The notes beneath the pieces were generated by a model that saw only the letters and a program-made list of their open reading frames with translations, had not been told where the DNA came from and ran no database searches. The position numbers and the translations under genes are program-made. Shown in pieces: positions 32,849-44,321 of a DNA stretch of 64,000 nt. The stretch covers positions 24,877,770-24,941,769 of the forward strand of contig OU862923.1 of NCBI GenBank assembly GCA_917880885.1. Reading direction: 5' to 3'. Source of the stretch: Limnephilus marmoratus (taxonomy: Eukaryota > Arthropoda > Insecta > Trichoptera > Limnephilidae). The number at the start of each line of letters is the position of its first letter. The stretch's first letter is position 1.

Positions 32849-35765
32849 ATGATTCAAGTATCTTTTGACAGACCCGAAGAAACCTTGCTCACATATACCA
32901 AAAATGTGATTGACAATCCTGAAGACATGAATAAACATTGTTGGGAATCGTACGGTCTGAAAATTATTCACCAGAACATAAGAAGTATTACCAACATTGA
33001 TGACTTTCTCGTATTTCTGGACGAACTTAATTTCACATTTGATATGCTAGTTTTAACTGAGTGCTGGATTAATAAATACTTCACCTCCAAAGAGATACAA
33101 AATTATACTGAATACCACACAACGAGTATAATAAATAAAGCTGGTGGTATTGTAATTTATGTCAGGGACGGTATTCAGACGCAAGTTGACGAACTCACTT
33201 TATCACAAGCTAATTGTCTAAAAATTGTGCTTAACAAAAACCTATGCATTTTTGCAATCTATAGATCACCATCATTTCACAACATCGATTCCTTTCTAAA
33301 TTCACTCCACTCTATCATTAACAACACAGATAACCCAGAACATCAAATAATCATTGGAGACTTAAATATTAATACAATTCTAGACAATCATCGCCAATCC
33401 GACGATTATTTATGTTTTCTCACTGAAAACGCTTTTACTCCGATAATTGATACCCCAACTCGAGTACAAGGTACATGTAAATCCTGCTTGGATCACATCA
33501 ATGTTAAAAACATTGATTTTACTGACTCGTTTGTTATACACACAACAATTTCAGATCATTACACCACTGCGCTCGGCCTAAGAAATAAGCCTTCCTCTGC
33601 TTCTAAAAATAAATATATTTCTAAAATAAATTACAACGCACTGGTTGAGGAGCTGTCTACAGAAAAATGGCAAAACGTAATAGATCAGACTGACACTGAC
33701 CAAGCAATGCAGCAATTTATCACAAAATTACAATATTACATATCCAATCACACTGTCAACAAAGTTATACCGAACAAACAATTTAAACTCATGCCATGGA
33801 TCACCCCTGGTCTAGTCAAATCCATCCACAGACGTAATCAACTTCACAAAAATGCTAAAAGACAATCAGATAATATTCTAGTTCAAGAAAAATATAAGAA
33901 ATATAGAAACTTATGTAAAAAACTAATTAATTCCACTAAAGAAAATTTCTACAAAAAATATATATACGAAAACACCATAACTCCAAAACATTTCTGGGAA
34001 ATATTTCGTAAAATTACCAAAACAAAAAATAGCAAATCGTCTTTCATACAATCATTGGATATTAAAAATACAAGTACTACTAACCCCAAATTGATGGCTA
34101 ATTTTGCTAATCACTATTTCACTTCAGTAGGAGCCTCTCTCGCAAATAAAATCCTTAAAAAATGTCAGAAAACTGAGTCTGAACTAGCCAACATACCTAC
34201 AAATGTTCTTAATCATAAAATAGACGAGATTCAAACAACGACCAATGAAGTCATGAAAATGATAGATGAGCTTAAGTCATCTAATGCCTATGGGCCAGAC
34301 AAAATTTCCTCAAATCTGTTGAAAGTATTAAAACCACTCATAGCGAATCCTATTGCATACATTTGTAATCTTAGTTTCAAGACAGGAATATTCCCAAACC
34401 ACCTTAAGCAATCAGCTGTTATATTGATTCACAAAAATGGAATCAAATCGGATATACATAATTATCGGCCAATATCTCTGCTCAACTCGTTCTCAAAAAT
34501 TATTGAGAAAATCGTAAAAAATCGTCTCACCCTTTACCTAGAAACTCATAAAATCTTATCTAACAACCAGTTCGGTTTTCGACCAGGTCTAGGAACAGAA
34601 GATGCAATTGCTAAACTGGCAGATATTATTTCCAAAAATATTGACAGGGGAAATAAGTCTATTGCTCTCTTCTTAGATCTTGCCAAAGCTTTTGATACCA
34701 TTTCGCATAAAATACTTCTAAAAAAACTAAAGGCTATAGGTATTCAGGGACAGCTACACAAATGGATGGGTAGTTACTTAGCTAACAGATACCAAAAAGT
34801 TAAAATTAACGATTCTATTAGTGATTCGGCCCTTGTAGAATTTGGTGTACCCCAAGGGAGTACCTTAGGACCTATTTTGTTCAGTATTTATATAAATGAT
34901 TTGTGTAACAGCAATTTTTCCAATCACATTATAACGTTTGCAGATGATACAGTCTTTATATTTGAAGGAAGAACATGGAACGATGTACACTGCAAAGCAG
35001 AGGATGGAATAAAACAGCTAAAACTTTGGTTAGACTGTAATCTCTTAACACTCAATTCCAGAAGCCGGCCAACCCAAGGAAGCATATAATATTTTCGTAC
35101 ATAAATGCAGTGACTCAACTACCTGTAATTGTTATAAATTAGAATGCGTGGACAGTATAAAATACCTTGGTGTTATATTAGACAAATATCTTAGATGGGA
35201 CGGTCACGTGGATCTAGTCACCACAAAGGTTAGAAAGCTCACGTACATGTTTATGGCAATCAGAAACATCTTACGTAAAAAAGAATTGAAACTCATTTAT
35301 GATGCTATGTGTGGGTCACTTTTAGACTTTGCATCCTTAGGTTGGGGTGGATGTGCAAAAACTGTTTTGGACAAATTAGCAAAAGCTCAAAAATCACTAC
35401 TGAGGGTAATCCTCAAAAAACCATTTAGATATCACAGTGATGCACTATTTCAAGACTTACAAGTTCTAGATGTTAGGCAACTGTACATGAGAAAATTAAT
35501 TTTAAACACCCATAAACAACGCCACCTCTACCCATCTATTAACCACTCTCACGACACCCGACACTCACGGAGAAATCCAATTGTAACTTCCACAACCAAA
35601 ACATCTCTCGCTCAAAGACACTTCTCTTTCTTAGGTCCAAACCTATACAACTTCATGCCTGATGCTTGGAAAAAAGAAAGCACAGGTGTTCTTCGTAAAT
35701 TGACCACTACTTGGTTTCAACAATTAGGGAGAAAGGAGAGTGAACTTTTACTACACCAAAAATGA
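32849..35765 (+). pseudogene. LINE ORF2: APE endonuclease and reverse transcriptase, one frameshift
   Basis: The first open part (32849-35089, 746 codons) has an APE-type endonuclease: IIHQNIRSI, LTECWI, GDLNI (about 33358) and SDHY. RT follows: NYRPISLL, FGFRPGLGTEDAI, ALFLDLAKAFDTISH (motif A), GVPQGSTLGP (B) and ITFADDTVF (C, FADD, about 34930-34955). At about 35060, after NLLTLNS, the frame is lost. It continues in another frame from about 35076 (KEAYNIFVHKC) through SIKYLGVILD to the stop at 35763-35765. The C-terminal part has KELKLIYDAMCGSLLDF and SLAQRHFSFLG, as in related copies. The undamaged protein would be about 970 residues. The break is a small indel around 35050-35075. Confidence 0.85.
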
Positions 35766-36741
35766 AATCAAATACAAACCAAAAACAACAACAAAAATTC
35801 TCAAAAGATACCCTTTTTTTCTAATCTATATTATTATATGTATGTATGTACCTACCTATTACTTTTAAATTAGAAAGCTAACCAAGCAGCTGTTAATCTT
35901 ATGTTTTAATTGAATATTTTATTTTATTCTTTATATCTCCTCTCTTTTATATTAATATTTATACAAAATATGTACATATATATGTGGGCTTATCAATAAG
36001 CAATGTAAACACCAGTTTTAAGTACATATATATACCTATTATTTTAATAACTGTGCTAAGCAAACAACAGTAATAATTAGGTATTAATTGTTTATTTTAT
36101 TTTACTATATTTTTTCTGTTCTCACTATATAAAATGTGTACGTAGGATTATAATATGAAAGGCAAACACCAGTTACCACCTTATATTTTAATCATTTGCT
36201 TTTAAGTACACACATATATAACTTTTATTTATTTTTATTATCTTTTCAACAACCATGCTAAACAACCGACGGCTATTATATGTTTTAATTGGTTATTTAA
36301 TTTTAATTTTATTCTTTCTCTTCTCCTTTTCTTTCTTTTTTTTCTACAACACATGTATGTAGGACTATAATATGCAATGCATACAAAAGTTACCTAAATG
36401 TTTTAACCCTCTCAATTTCTATTAGTTACATACATGTACCTATTTACCTTTTCTTTTTTAAATTTATATTATTTTAATAACTATGCTAAACAAATAACAG
36501 TTACTAGGTTTTAAACTTTTTTATTTTATTTTATATTCTTTTTGTTCTTTTAATTTCATCAATTTTCTTTCTTTTTTGTACAAATACAAATCATGTTCCA
36601 TTTTACCCATAATAATTCGACTGTCCTAAAACGGGAATACTCCTAGTTGGGCAGTCAAAAAAATTAATGAATTATGTATATACATGTATAATCTTGTACT
36701 AAATAAACAAACAAATAAAAAACAAACAAAAAAATAATAAT
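35766..36741 (+). repeat. LINE 3'UTR with four degenerate tandem repeats of about 180-230 bp
   Basis: Units start near 35877, 36055, 36257 and 36484, each with CTAA-CAA--CAGTTA followed by AGGTTTTAATTG and TTTATTTTATT, then a TATGTACATATAT-type block and AAACACCAGTTA. Spacings are about 178, 202 and 227 bp. Confidence 0.65.
36619..36656 (+). other. LINE 3' terminal hairpin
   Basis: GACTGTCC pairs with GGGCAGTC (one G-U). The loop AAAACGGGAATACTCCTAG resembles the loop at 39300-39317. Lies about 40 bp before the tail and may be the RT recognition structure. Confidence 0.65.
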
Positions 36742-36749
36742 AATCATCT

Positions 36750-37555
36750 TCATTTGCCTTTGTACAGTTACCGAATCTACAAACTGTGACATAAACGATA
36801 ACGCTAGAAAATAACGTTATACCTGGTTATTTGGATAAATACGAAAATAAATATTTATAGATGCCTTATGGAACTTCTATATGACAATCAATAAAGTACC
36901 CACCTCATTAACACAATCAATATCTATGAATATTAGACGTACAGAATACAGAAGAAACAGATAAAAAATAAAAGAGAAAGAAGACAACATTTTACAGGCA
37001 TGTAAAATTCTGGAAAAAAAATCGAGGTTTTTTTTGCTCAATTTCCCCGTGAGACCCTCTATTCTCACCGTAAAACTAGAATCCCTTTATAATCTATTGC
37101 TTTTTAAAATATTTAATACTATTTTCAGCCGACCAACTTGAAAAAACCTTTGGTATAATATATTATCATATTAAAATACGTGGGAGGGCGTAATTTCATA
37201 GGCCTGGCTACATTTTTAATGGGTTGTTAAAAAGAGCTTTTAAAAACGCTTTTGCCGTAACTAACTTTACGGGAGAAGGAATATTTTGTGCGATTAGTCA
37301 GTTTGTGGATAAAAATTGTTGAACCTAATCTGAAAGCTCTCGGGCCACGTACTACCTACTAACTATATCTGTCACCAAATGTCATGTCCTCATGAAACTG
37401 GTTTTATCTCCTTTTTTAGTAATGTCGGAAATATAATATAAATCGATTTAGAAAGACAGAATACCAAGCTTTATTTATTTTAGAATTTCACGCCAGGCTA
37501 GGCTCTAACAGTTATTTTTTTAATACAAATAATATCTAAATTAGCGCAGCATAAA
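36750..37555. other. Unassigned AT-rich DNA
   Basis: No gene recognised. Confidence 0.35.
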
Positions 37556-37662
37556 CAAAAAACTAAATCAAAACAAAATCGCAAACTATATCAAAAACAA
37601 AATAAATACAAAATCAAAAACAAAATCTTAAATCAAAACAAAGTAAAAAAAAAAAGAAATAA
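37556..37662 (+). repeat. AAACAAAATC-type simple repeat
   Basis: A/C-only stretch with repeated AAAACAAAAT words. Confidence 0.6.
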
Positions 37663-37794
37663 AAACAAAATACTCCACCATGTAAGATGGAAAAATAGTA
37701 TACTTGGAAAACAACCATATATTGGTAAATTAAATTAAATTTGTTGTTCTTCTTTCCTAATTGGGTAATGACTTGTTTATACGAGTATTTAATA

Positions 37795-37998
37795 AATGAT
37801 TTTTTTTTTTAATAAAAAAGAAAGACAAACATTCCCGGGTTACGAATAACCCAACAATGTTTGATAATCTCCTACTACCACCACAGAAAGCCGAAAATGT
37901 TGCTTGTGTTGTGTTGGAGGACTTAGACAGCCGAGGAATCGAACATGCGACGTCCGGGTGGGACCCAAGCGCTATGCCCATCAACCACTGACCAGTCA
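37795..37998 (-). mobile_element. tRNA-derived SINE, family E
   Basis: Minus strand: A-box-like TGGTCAGTGGTTGATGG and B-box-like GTTCGATTCCT, then a body of about 120 bp and an A-rich end (37799-37815 on plus as T/A runs). Seen once in the window. The 80-codon frame across it is a shadow. Confidence 0.6.
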
Positions 37999-37999
37999 T

Positions 38000-38514
38000 G
38001 ATGTGTTGAATATGTCAGCAACATGGTCATTATCAAAATTTTGTGTACGGCGAACGGGGTATACAATTGTGATTCTGTGTTGGAGTTGTCACAATAGTAT
38101 ATATTAATAGTAGAGGCAAAATGAAAGAAATCAAGTATAATACGAGTAGTTCAGGGTTGGCAATTATTGAATTCATGATTTTATGTAAACATGTTAAGTC
38201 ATTAACTATTCTACGTTAGGATAATTTTAATAAATTATGTTGACATAGTAGATAATCATAGTTGACACATTTAAAAAAAAAAAATTTATTTAGTAACTAT
38301 ATAATATTTTTTACATTTTATGTGAAACATGTTAGTTAGATGTATATATAAAATAGAAAATATATTCGTAGTCCTCCTCACTGGGAGATCCTGTGTTGAG
38401 GGGGACTATGCTTTGGATAAGTTTTTCAGCGACTTCTATGGTTTAACTTCAATGTTTGGATAAGGTTTTCCAGAAACTTCTATGACAATGTTTTAAGTAT
38501 AGTAAACGTACTGT
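38000..38514. other. Unassigned DNA with a short tandem duplication
   Basis: TTTGGATAAG-TTTTCAG-ACTTCTATG occurs twice (38413 and 38456). No gene seen. Confidence 0.35.
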
Positions 38515-39360
38515 GTAAACGTGAACCGAGAAACTCCTTGCAACTGTCCAAAATTGAATGAAATACAAACAATAAAATATCTTGGAATAATTATTGATCA
38601 AAACTTAAATTGGAACTCCCAAGTGGAAAATGTGAGCAACAAATTAAAAAAACTAACCTATTTTTTCAAAACAATAAGAAACATTTTAGGTAAAGAACAG
38701 CTAATTAAAATCTATTATGCCTTAGCCCAATCTCAACTACAATATGGTCTTATTGGATGGGGAAGCTCATGCGATTCCACTATAAAACCAGTCCTCATAG
38801 CACAAAGGGCAATTCTGAAAATTATACTTAGAGTACCCATCAGAAACCCTACAGACTATGTTTTTAAAGCGCTGAATTTAATGTCACTGAAACAATTATA
38901 TACAAAAGATATTCTAATTTACGCATTCAAAAATCAGGATAACTTTACACAGACACACTCGGGCCGATTCACAAGATCTACATTACAACATACATTCTAC
39001 CAACCTACAACAAAAACTACTTTTGGACAAAGAAATATGCAATACTTCTCTATAAAATTATTTAATTTACTCCCGCTTGCAATGAAATCCATTAAAAAAA
39101 TAACCGCCTTCAAAAGAAGCATAAAAATATGGATTATGAACATGGGAAGGAAGAAAATAGAATCAATTTTGCAACCAATCAAAGAATTATGCTTGTTTTG
39201 TACTTTATTTTAGATCTAACTTCATAATTTTTCTCGGTAATATTCTAGCATAGGTATATACTTATAATTCAATTAATAAAACTTGTACAATGTGTCCTTA
39301 GAACGGGGTACCCCAGTAAGGACACCTTTTCTCTAAAAAAATGTAAAAAAAAAAAAAAAT
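38515..39360 (+). mobile_element. CR1/Jockey-type LINE, 5'-truncated
   Basis: The open frame 38521-39213 (230 codons) is the ORF2 C-terminus: TIKYLGIIIDQNLNWNSQV, LIKIYYALAQSQLQYGLIGWG and TTFGQRNMQYFSIKLFNLLP. This is the same domain as in 35148-35765 and in the minus copy 39361-40465. RT motifs are cut off. A short 3'UTR carries the hairpin 39292-39325 and ends with an A-run at 39344-39359. Confidence 0.8.
39292..39325 (+). other. LINE 3' terminal hairpin
   Basis: GTGTCCTT pairs perfectly with AAGGACAC; inside it is the palindrome GGGGTACCCC. Same relative position and similar loop to 36619-36656. Confidence 0.65.
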
Positions 39361-40465
39361 AGTTGTAAGTTCATTTTCCGATAGTTCCTTCAGCCAACAT
39401 TTAATGTCTTTAATGTAGCTATTTTTTGTTTTAATTTGTTTGATACTAGGTGGGAGTTTGTTATATAACTTTACTGCTAAAAATTCAGAACTTCTTTGAC
39501 CAAATGAAGAGTTACACTTTGGTATATTAAGTATGTCTGTTTGTTTGGCTCTGGTTTTATGAGCATGTGAAGTGTCTGCCTCTGAATCATTTTTGTGGTG
39601 ATGTACTAGAATGTTTTTGGCATAGATTTTCTGTATGCTTGCAACATCAAACAGTTTAAAAATTTCTGTTGTTGACGTCCTTATTGGGACCTTTAGAAAG
39701 GTCTTTATGATGCAATTCTGAGTTATCTTAAGTTGTTTTAAATGATTAGATGCTGCTGAGCCCCATCCTATTACTCCATATTCCAATCGAGAATGGCATA
39801 AAGCATAATATACCCTCTTTAGATCCCTCATCGACAAGATGTTTCTTAATTTTTTGAAGAAGTAGATGAGTTTTGTTAGCTTTTTTGAGGTAAGGTCAAT
39901 GTGTGAATTCCACTGTAGTTTTTCATCAATTACAATCCCAAGATATTTAATACTTTTTGTTTGGGTTATAGACGGGCAGAAACATTGTGGAAAAGTATTT
40001 TGACATTCATGTAATTTGAGGGTATGCACATTCATTGGTTGTCCTCTTTTATTTTTGGAGAAAGTTAGATATTTAGTTTCATTAACATTTAATGTAAGGG
40101 AGTAGTTCACTTTTAGCCAGTTTTGAAGTACAGCTAGGCCATGTTCCGCCTCCTTGTAGGTTCTTGTCCAATCTTGTTCGTGGAATATAATAACAGTGTC
40201 ATCTGCAAAGCTCATTATGTTTCCATTTATGGGAAGATTCATAAGGTTATTTATATATATCAGAAATAGTATATGTAGGTCATAATACACTTCCCTGGGG
40301 TACCCCGAATTTAATTGGAAGAGATTTGCTCTTTCTTTTACCAATTTGTACAATTTGTTCTCTTCCAGTTAAATAACTTCTAAGTAGGTTTAGAGTTGTT
40401 TCGGTTATTCCATTTTTTTTTAGTTTTAAGTACAGTATTTCATGATCAATTGTAGACCTGTATTA
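39361..40465 (-). pseudogene. CR1/Jockey-type LINE ORF2 fragment, tail to tail with the preceding LINE
   Basis: On the minus strand the part upstream of 40353 carries GITETTLNLLRSYLTGRE and FGVPQGSVL in broken frames. The long open part (to about 39361) has NIMSFADDTVIIF (RT motif C, FADD), SIKYLGIVIDEKLQWNSH, YYALCHSRLEYGVIGWG and SSFGQRSSEFLAVKLYNKLP. The motif A half of RT is missing (5' truncation near 40465). The element's own 3'UTR and tail are also missing, replaced by the A-run of the neighbour. At least one frameshift near 40290. Confidence 0.8.
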
Positions 40466-40709
40466 CCTTGTAATACCCATTCTGAAATTAATAAATCTTA
40501 AGAATTTATTTTGAATTCTTTCTATCGCGAGTGAATGACTAGAACGCATTTAAAAGTTTGCAACATATGCTCCTGTACAATTTGAAAATTTTCTGTAAAA
40601 CAGAAATTGTCATACAGTTTACCCATTGAAGGTTTGCCAATTTTTTACAGAAAGTCCTTATTTTTATATTAAACGAAAAAAGTGTTTTTACAATAACCGT
40701 TATCATGAG

Positions 40710-41085
40710 TCTTTTTTTTACATTAACTCCACATAGGAGGCCCTGAGGAAAATAATTTCCCTCGCATATGTCACCTGGGATGCTGTGTGGAGGGTCTTTT
40801 TGAGGAGAGGAAGGAATGAGCATTGGTCTTGAAGAGACCCATGTTGTAGGAAGGAGGAAACACGGAGGCCGGCAAATCATTCCACAGCCGAGCTGTTGAA
40901 CACAAGAACGAGTCGAAGAAACGACCCGTTCTCATGTGACAAATGTCAACTATGTACAAATGTTGGGCACGCGTTTGGCGTGTTTCCCGACTATGCACCG
41001 GTGCCGAAGGGATCAATGATGCTAGTTCCTCGGAGCATCTTCCATTGTAATACCGGTAGAACAAGGAACATAGTCTTGAAGTAGG
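40710..41085 (-). mobile_element. LINE family B, 3' end with RT C-terminus
   Basis: Minus strand encodes LFYRYYNGRCSEELASLIP, SRETRQTRAQH, FLCSTARLWNDLPASVFP and then SSKRPSTQHPR, the C-terminal end seen in many insect LINE RT proteins. It runs directly into the nested 3' hairpin (GAGGGAAATTATTTTCCTC and CTCCACACAG-type stem). The same end is on SINE family B. The second copy is at 49270-49755. Confidence 0.75.
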
Positions 41086-41126
41086 TCTTGAACACTTATG
41101 TGAGCAGTTTTTCTTCCAATCTAGAC

Positions 41127-41222
41127 CCCCCCCCCCCCCTCCTTGGTGAGATAAATTTGGACCACTTTGTAATTCTTTTCTATTAGACGTGAGATTTTGC
41201 TGGACCCCCCCCCCCCCCCCTT
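41127..41222. repeat. Two poly(C) tracts 70 bp apart
   Basis: Runs of about 12 to 14 C, each preceded by a GA or GGA, followed by TCC/TTTTT. Each ends a degenerate fragment of LINE family B. Confidence 0.7.
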
Positions 41223-41244
41223 TTTGAGCTCTCGTATTTAATTT

Positions 41245-41385
41245 ATGCTCCCTTGTAGAAGCGAGGAAATACAGAGGCTGGTAAATCGTTCCATACTCAA
41301 GCTGTTATGACAAACATTAACCATTTAGAAATGTTGGGCGCGGGTCTGGCGTGTTTCCCGAATACGTACCTGTGTCTGATATGAT
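41245..41385 (-). mobile_element. Diverged LINE family B fragment
   Basis: GGTAAATCGTTCCATACTCAAG, ATGTTGGGCGCG and GGCGTGTTTCCCGAATACG correspond, in order, to the copy at 40880-41000 but with deletions. Confidence 0.55.
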
Positions 41386-41389
41386 TTAT

Positions 41390-41940
41390 TATTTCTCAGT
41401 TCCAGTTATTGAAATTAAAAGTTCATTGTAATTGAATAATTTTACGTATTATGCAGGAATACCATTCCAAATCACGCTCGCACCAAGGCACCGACAATCG
41501 AAATTAGTACGTTTAATTTTAATTTTGATATTGCAACATTTAATTATGACTAATTAATTCGTTCCAACACGTAGATTCATGCAACAACAAAAATACTTGA
41601 AGAAAAAGCCCTTTACCATACGAATGAGTGAATCTCTTTGCGAGAACCAACTTTGCACTTATGAATACACGTATTTATCTTTCTGAATCGTAATAAATTG
41701 TTCTCTGAAGATGATTATTATTGCTTCCCAGTCAACTAATTAAGTCAATAATTGGCCGTCTTTGTTTACTCACTGAAAAAGTGCATTTAAATTGCTGACA
41801 ATTTCAGAACGCTTGTTCAGTGTTTTGTGAAATTATAAATAACTATTATATTCGTCGCAAGCACTGCGAGTGGAAGCATTATCAAACCAAATTAAGACCA
41901 CTTGATCAATTTTAAATTGTTTAAATAATCAATTTTTTAA
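41390..41940. other. Unassigned AT-rich DNA
   Basis: No gene or known repeat seen. Confidence 0.35.
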
Positions 41941-41944
41941 AGTA

Positions 41945-42745
41945 CAACTCTCTTTTTATAACTTTTGAAGGTTATTCTCATCAATGTAATATATCGTTGA
42001 AGAAGAAAACTCTAATAATCTAAAAAGAACAAGACACAGAAAAATAGAAAAATATACTGGTCACAACTGGAAATCGAACTTAGAACCTCTCGTCTAACCG
42101 GGACGTGCGCTTTTACCAATTCAGCCATTGCTACCTTCCATCAAACCGTCACAGTTGTCAATCTCATATTTTCAAATTTTTTAATTAAAAGTATTATTTT
42201 CGACTATTTTTTCCATATCATAGGCAACTAGCCATTTCATTGGAAACAACCGTTCTAAGAAATAAAATCGATTATGTTTATTCGATCGACATTTTTATCT
42301 TGAAGCTTCTAAACTGGAGAGAGCTGGCACAAAACCGAGATGAGTGGAGGAAGACTCTTGAGGAGGCTAAGACCCAACAGGGGTTGTAGAGCCAATAGTG
42401 ATGATGATGATATTTATTCGAGACGCTATCTAGGTTATAAACAATTCCTAGAGAGCGTGTTTCCAATGAAAAGGGTACCTAGATGATTATGATATAGAAA
42501 AATTAGTCGATAATAATATTGTTAATTCTAAAGTTTCAAAATATGAGATTGACAACCATGACGGTTGGATGGGAGGTGGCAATGGCTGAATTGGTAAATG
42601 GGCAAGTCCCGTTTAGACGAGAGGTTCTGTTTCGAGCCCCAGTTGCGGCCATTATCTTTCTTATTTTTCTGTTTCTTGTTCTCTTTCATATTTTCATTAA
42701 GATTATTAGTGTTATCTTCTTCTTCTTCAATGTAATAATAATCGT
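41945..42745. repeat. Palindrome of two SINE family D copies around a LINE tail
   Basis: The left arm (41945-42290) and right arm (42420-42745) are inverted copies. Each includes a tRNA-like head: on the right TGGCTGAATTGGTAAATGGG and GGTTCTGTTTCGAGCCCC, on the left the same in reverse near 42060-42125. The arms also share CTCATATTTTCAAA and TTCATTGGAAAC outside the heads. The loop (42300-42415) is the last 120 bp of the RTE-type LINE at 9405 (AACTGGAGAGAGCTGGCAC ... GATGATGATGATA). Confidence 0.7.
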
Positions 42746-42749
42746 TTGC

Positions 42750-43254
42750 AAGTTCAAATGCGGCCGTTCTGCTATTAAATGAAAATTCGTCGAAGTTCAT
42801 TTTGAGGAGAGCAAATAAAAAAAAGTAATTTGACGATCTTCCATTAGCTCTAGTTACGAGTAGGTATATTATTATTAGAGGTCGGAAAGGGCCGCGTCTT
42901 CCTACACTTATTCCCGACTTAACATGAAGTCAACTTCAAATGGGCCGGAATATTGGGAATTCGAAAGATCAAATAAATACATATTAGTTTCTCGATAACA
43001 ATGTTCGTTAGATGACTTTTTTCTTTCCTTTAAATCTTTATACGCCTTGCTCGTAACGATTTGAATGCTGTTTGGTTTTTTTTTATAGGGACGTTGGAAA
43101 ATCTTCCTTATTATGCCGACCATTTTAATCTTTATGATATCCATTATTATGTATTTTGCATTGAGGATGGATACTGCGCGGGTTTTAAAACGTCAATCAA
43201 AAAGAACATTGAAGCAAAATGCCAAAAAACGATTTAATTTTAATTGTAATTTTT
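42750..43254. other. Unassigned DNA
   Basis: No gene seen. Confidence 0.35.
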
Positions 43255-43715
43255 TTTTATTAGCTTCACACCGGAGGCCCTGAGGAAAATAATTCCCCCC
43301 AAGGCCTATGTCATCTTTGGGGATGCTGTGTGGAAGGTCTTTTTAGGGAAAGGAAGGGGAGGAAGATCTGGAAAGGAGAGAGGTACGAGGGATGGGTAGG
43401 AATTTGGTGGTCAGTCTATCCAGAAGTGACGGACCAACGAATTCATCCGTTCCACTGCAGTCCGAATCCTGCTGAGAGTCTTGTTAGAGAGGTCAAAAGA
43501 TCTCCCTTAACCCGTCTCTCCCGATCCGGCCTGCTACGCAGTTGATAGGCAGACGCTTCCGCCGCCAAGATCCAGACAAACCTGACCCCATGAAATCGGG
43601 CACCTCTGCTAAGTCACCAAACGTAGCGAACCACTTGGGGTGACCTGTGGCAGAAGTGTTGGTTATCCAATAAATGGTTCCCGGGGCGGTGATACCCGTA
43701 CCTGCCTCCCAAATT
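43255..43715 (-). mobile_element. SINE family B, long form
   Basis: Starts (minus) GGGAGGCAGGTACGGGTATC and ends in the nested hairpin with CTTCCACAC/GTGTGAAG as outer stem. It holds about 110 bp more than the short copies, beginning GCGGAAGCGTCTGCC, which the 13779-14115 copy also has. Confidence 0.75.
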
Positions 43716-43914
43716 TTATTCCAATAAATTTCAAGTACTTTTTGTATTTCTTGGGCATTAACGATGTAACAGTTTCTAGAGATTTTGTTTTCAAGAGTTT
43801 TATTTCACATGTATATTTTAACTTAATTTTTATTTATCTCGACACATCCATGTCATTTACTAGCTATCTTAAAACCATCTTAGAAATTTAAAAGTACGGA
43901 AATGATTACATATT

Positions 43915-44020
43915 CAGGTTTTAAAATGTTCAATGAACTCCCTGAAAATGTTAAGGAGGCTAAAAGGCTTGCAGTTTTTCGTGAATTATGTCTCAATGTT
44001 ATAAAGTCCAAATTTTAGTC
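43915..44020 (+). pseudogene. Short LINE or RT C-terminal remnant
   Basis: Reads FKMFNELPENVKEAKRLAVF then ends KSKF-stop, the pattern 'K-FN-LP--VR--K-L--F' at the end of many retroelement RT proteins. Too short to assign a family. Confidence 0.4.
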
Positions 44021-44119
44021 AGTAGGAAGAAAATAATATTATAGTTATTATTTTTTTAATTGGTAAACTAATGTTTAAGACAAGATTTTTATGCATAGCA
44101 CAAAGGGTAACAATTATTA

Positions 44120-44321
44120 TAAGCAATAATTATTAGCCTGAAACACTCGTCTACATTGAAAAAAATCTCCACAGAAAAGATATATGCCACCGACGGGACT
44201 TGAACCCGCGTCCTTCTGATATCCCGTCAACTGCTCTTTATCCACTGAGCTACATCGACTTATTTCCTACCCGCTAAATAATTCAATATATTCTAGTGTT
44301 TCATGAAACAATTACTGCTTA
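44120..44321 (-). other. tRNA-like unit enclosed by inverted repeats
   Basis: Minus strand 44262-44188 folds like a tRNA: TAGCTCAGTGGATA (A box, D arm GCTC/GAGC), a 22-nt anticodon plus variable segment, T arm GCGGGTTCAAGTCCCGT, and an acceptor of GTCGATG against CGGTGGC with wobbles and one mismatch. Position 33 would be G rather than U, so a working tRNA is unlikely. It is enclosed by diverged inverted repeats TAAGCA-TAATT...GAAACACT (44120-44147 and 44295-44321). It may be a SINE, a tRNA pseudogene, or a MITE that captured one. Confidence 0.5.

Larger units (their letters stand above)
31580..36741 (+). mobile_element. Nearly full-length CR1/Jockey-type LINE
   Basis: Contains ORF1 (31707-32729), ORF2 (32849-35765, one frameshift), a 3'UTR of about 975 bp with tandem repeats, a 3' hairpin, and an AAACAAATAAA-type tail. 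AATCATCT occurs just before the proposed start (31572-31579) and just after the tail (36742-36749), a plausible 8-bp target duplication that sets the ends. Two ORFs, an APE-type endonuclease and a PHD-type ORF1 fit the CR1/Jockey group. The frameshift in ORF2 makes this copy probably inactive. Confidence 0.8.

Noticed and set aside
41127..41222. Poly(C) tracts as a regulatory signal
   Set aside because: They occur within degenerate LINE pieces and look like simple expansion or assembly noise.
44188..44262. Functional tRNA gene
   Set aside because: Acceptor mismatch, several wobbles and no U33; kept only as a tRNA-like unit.
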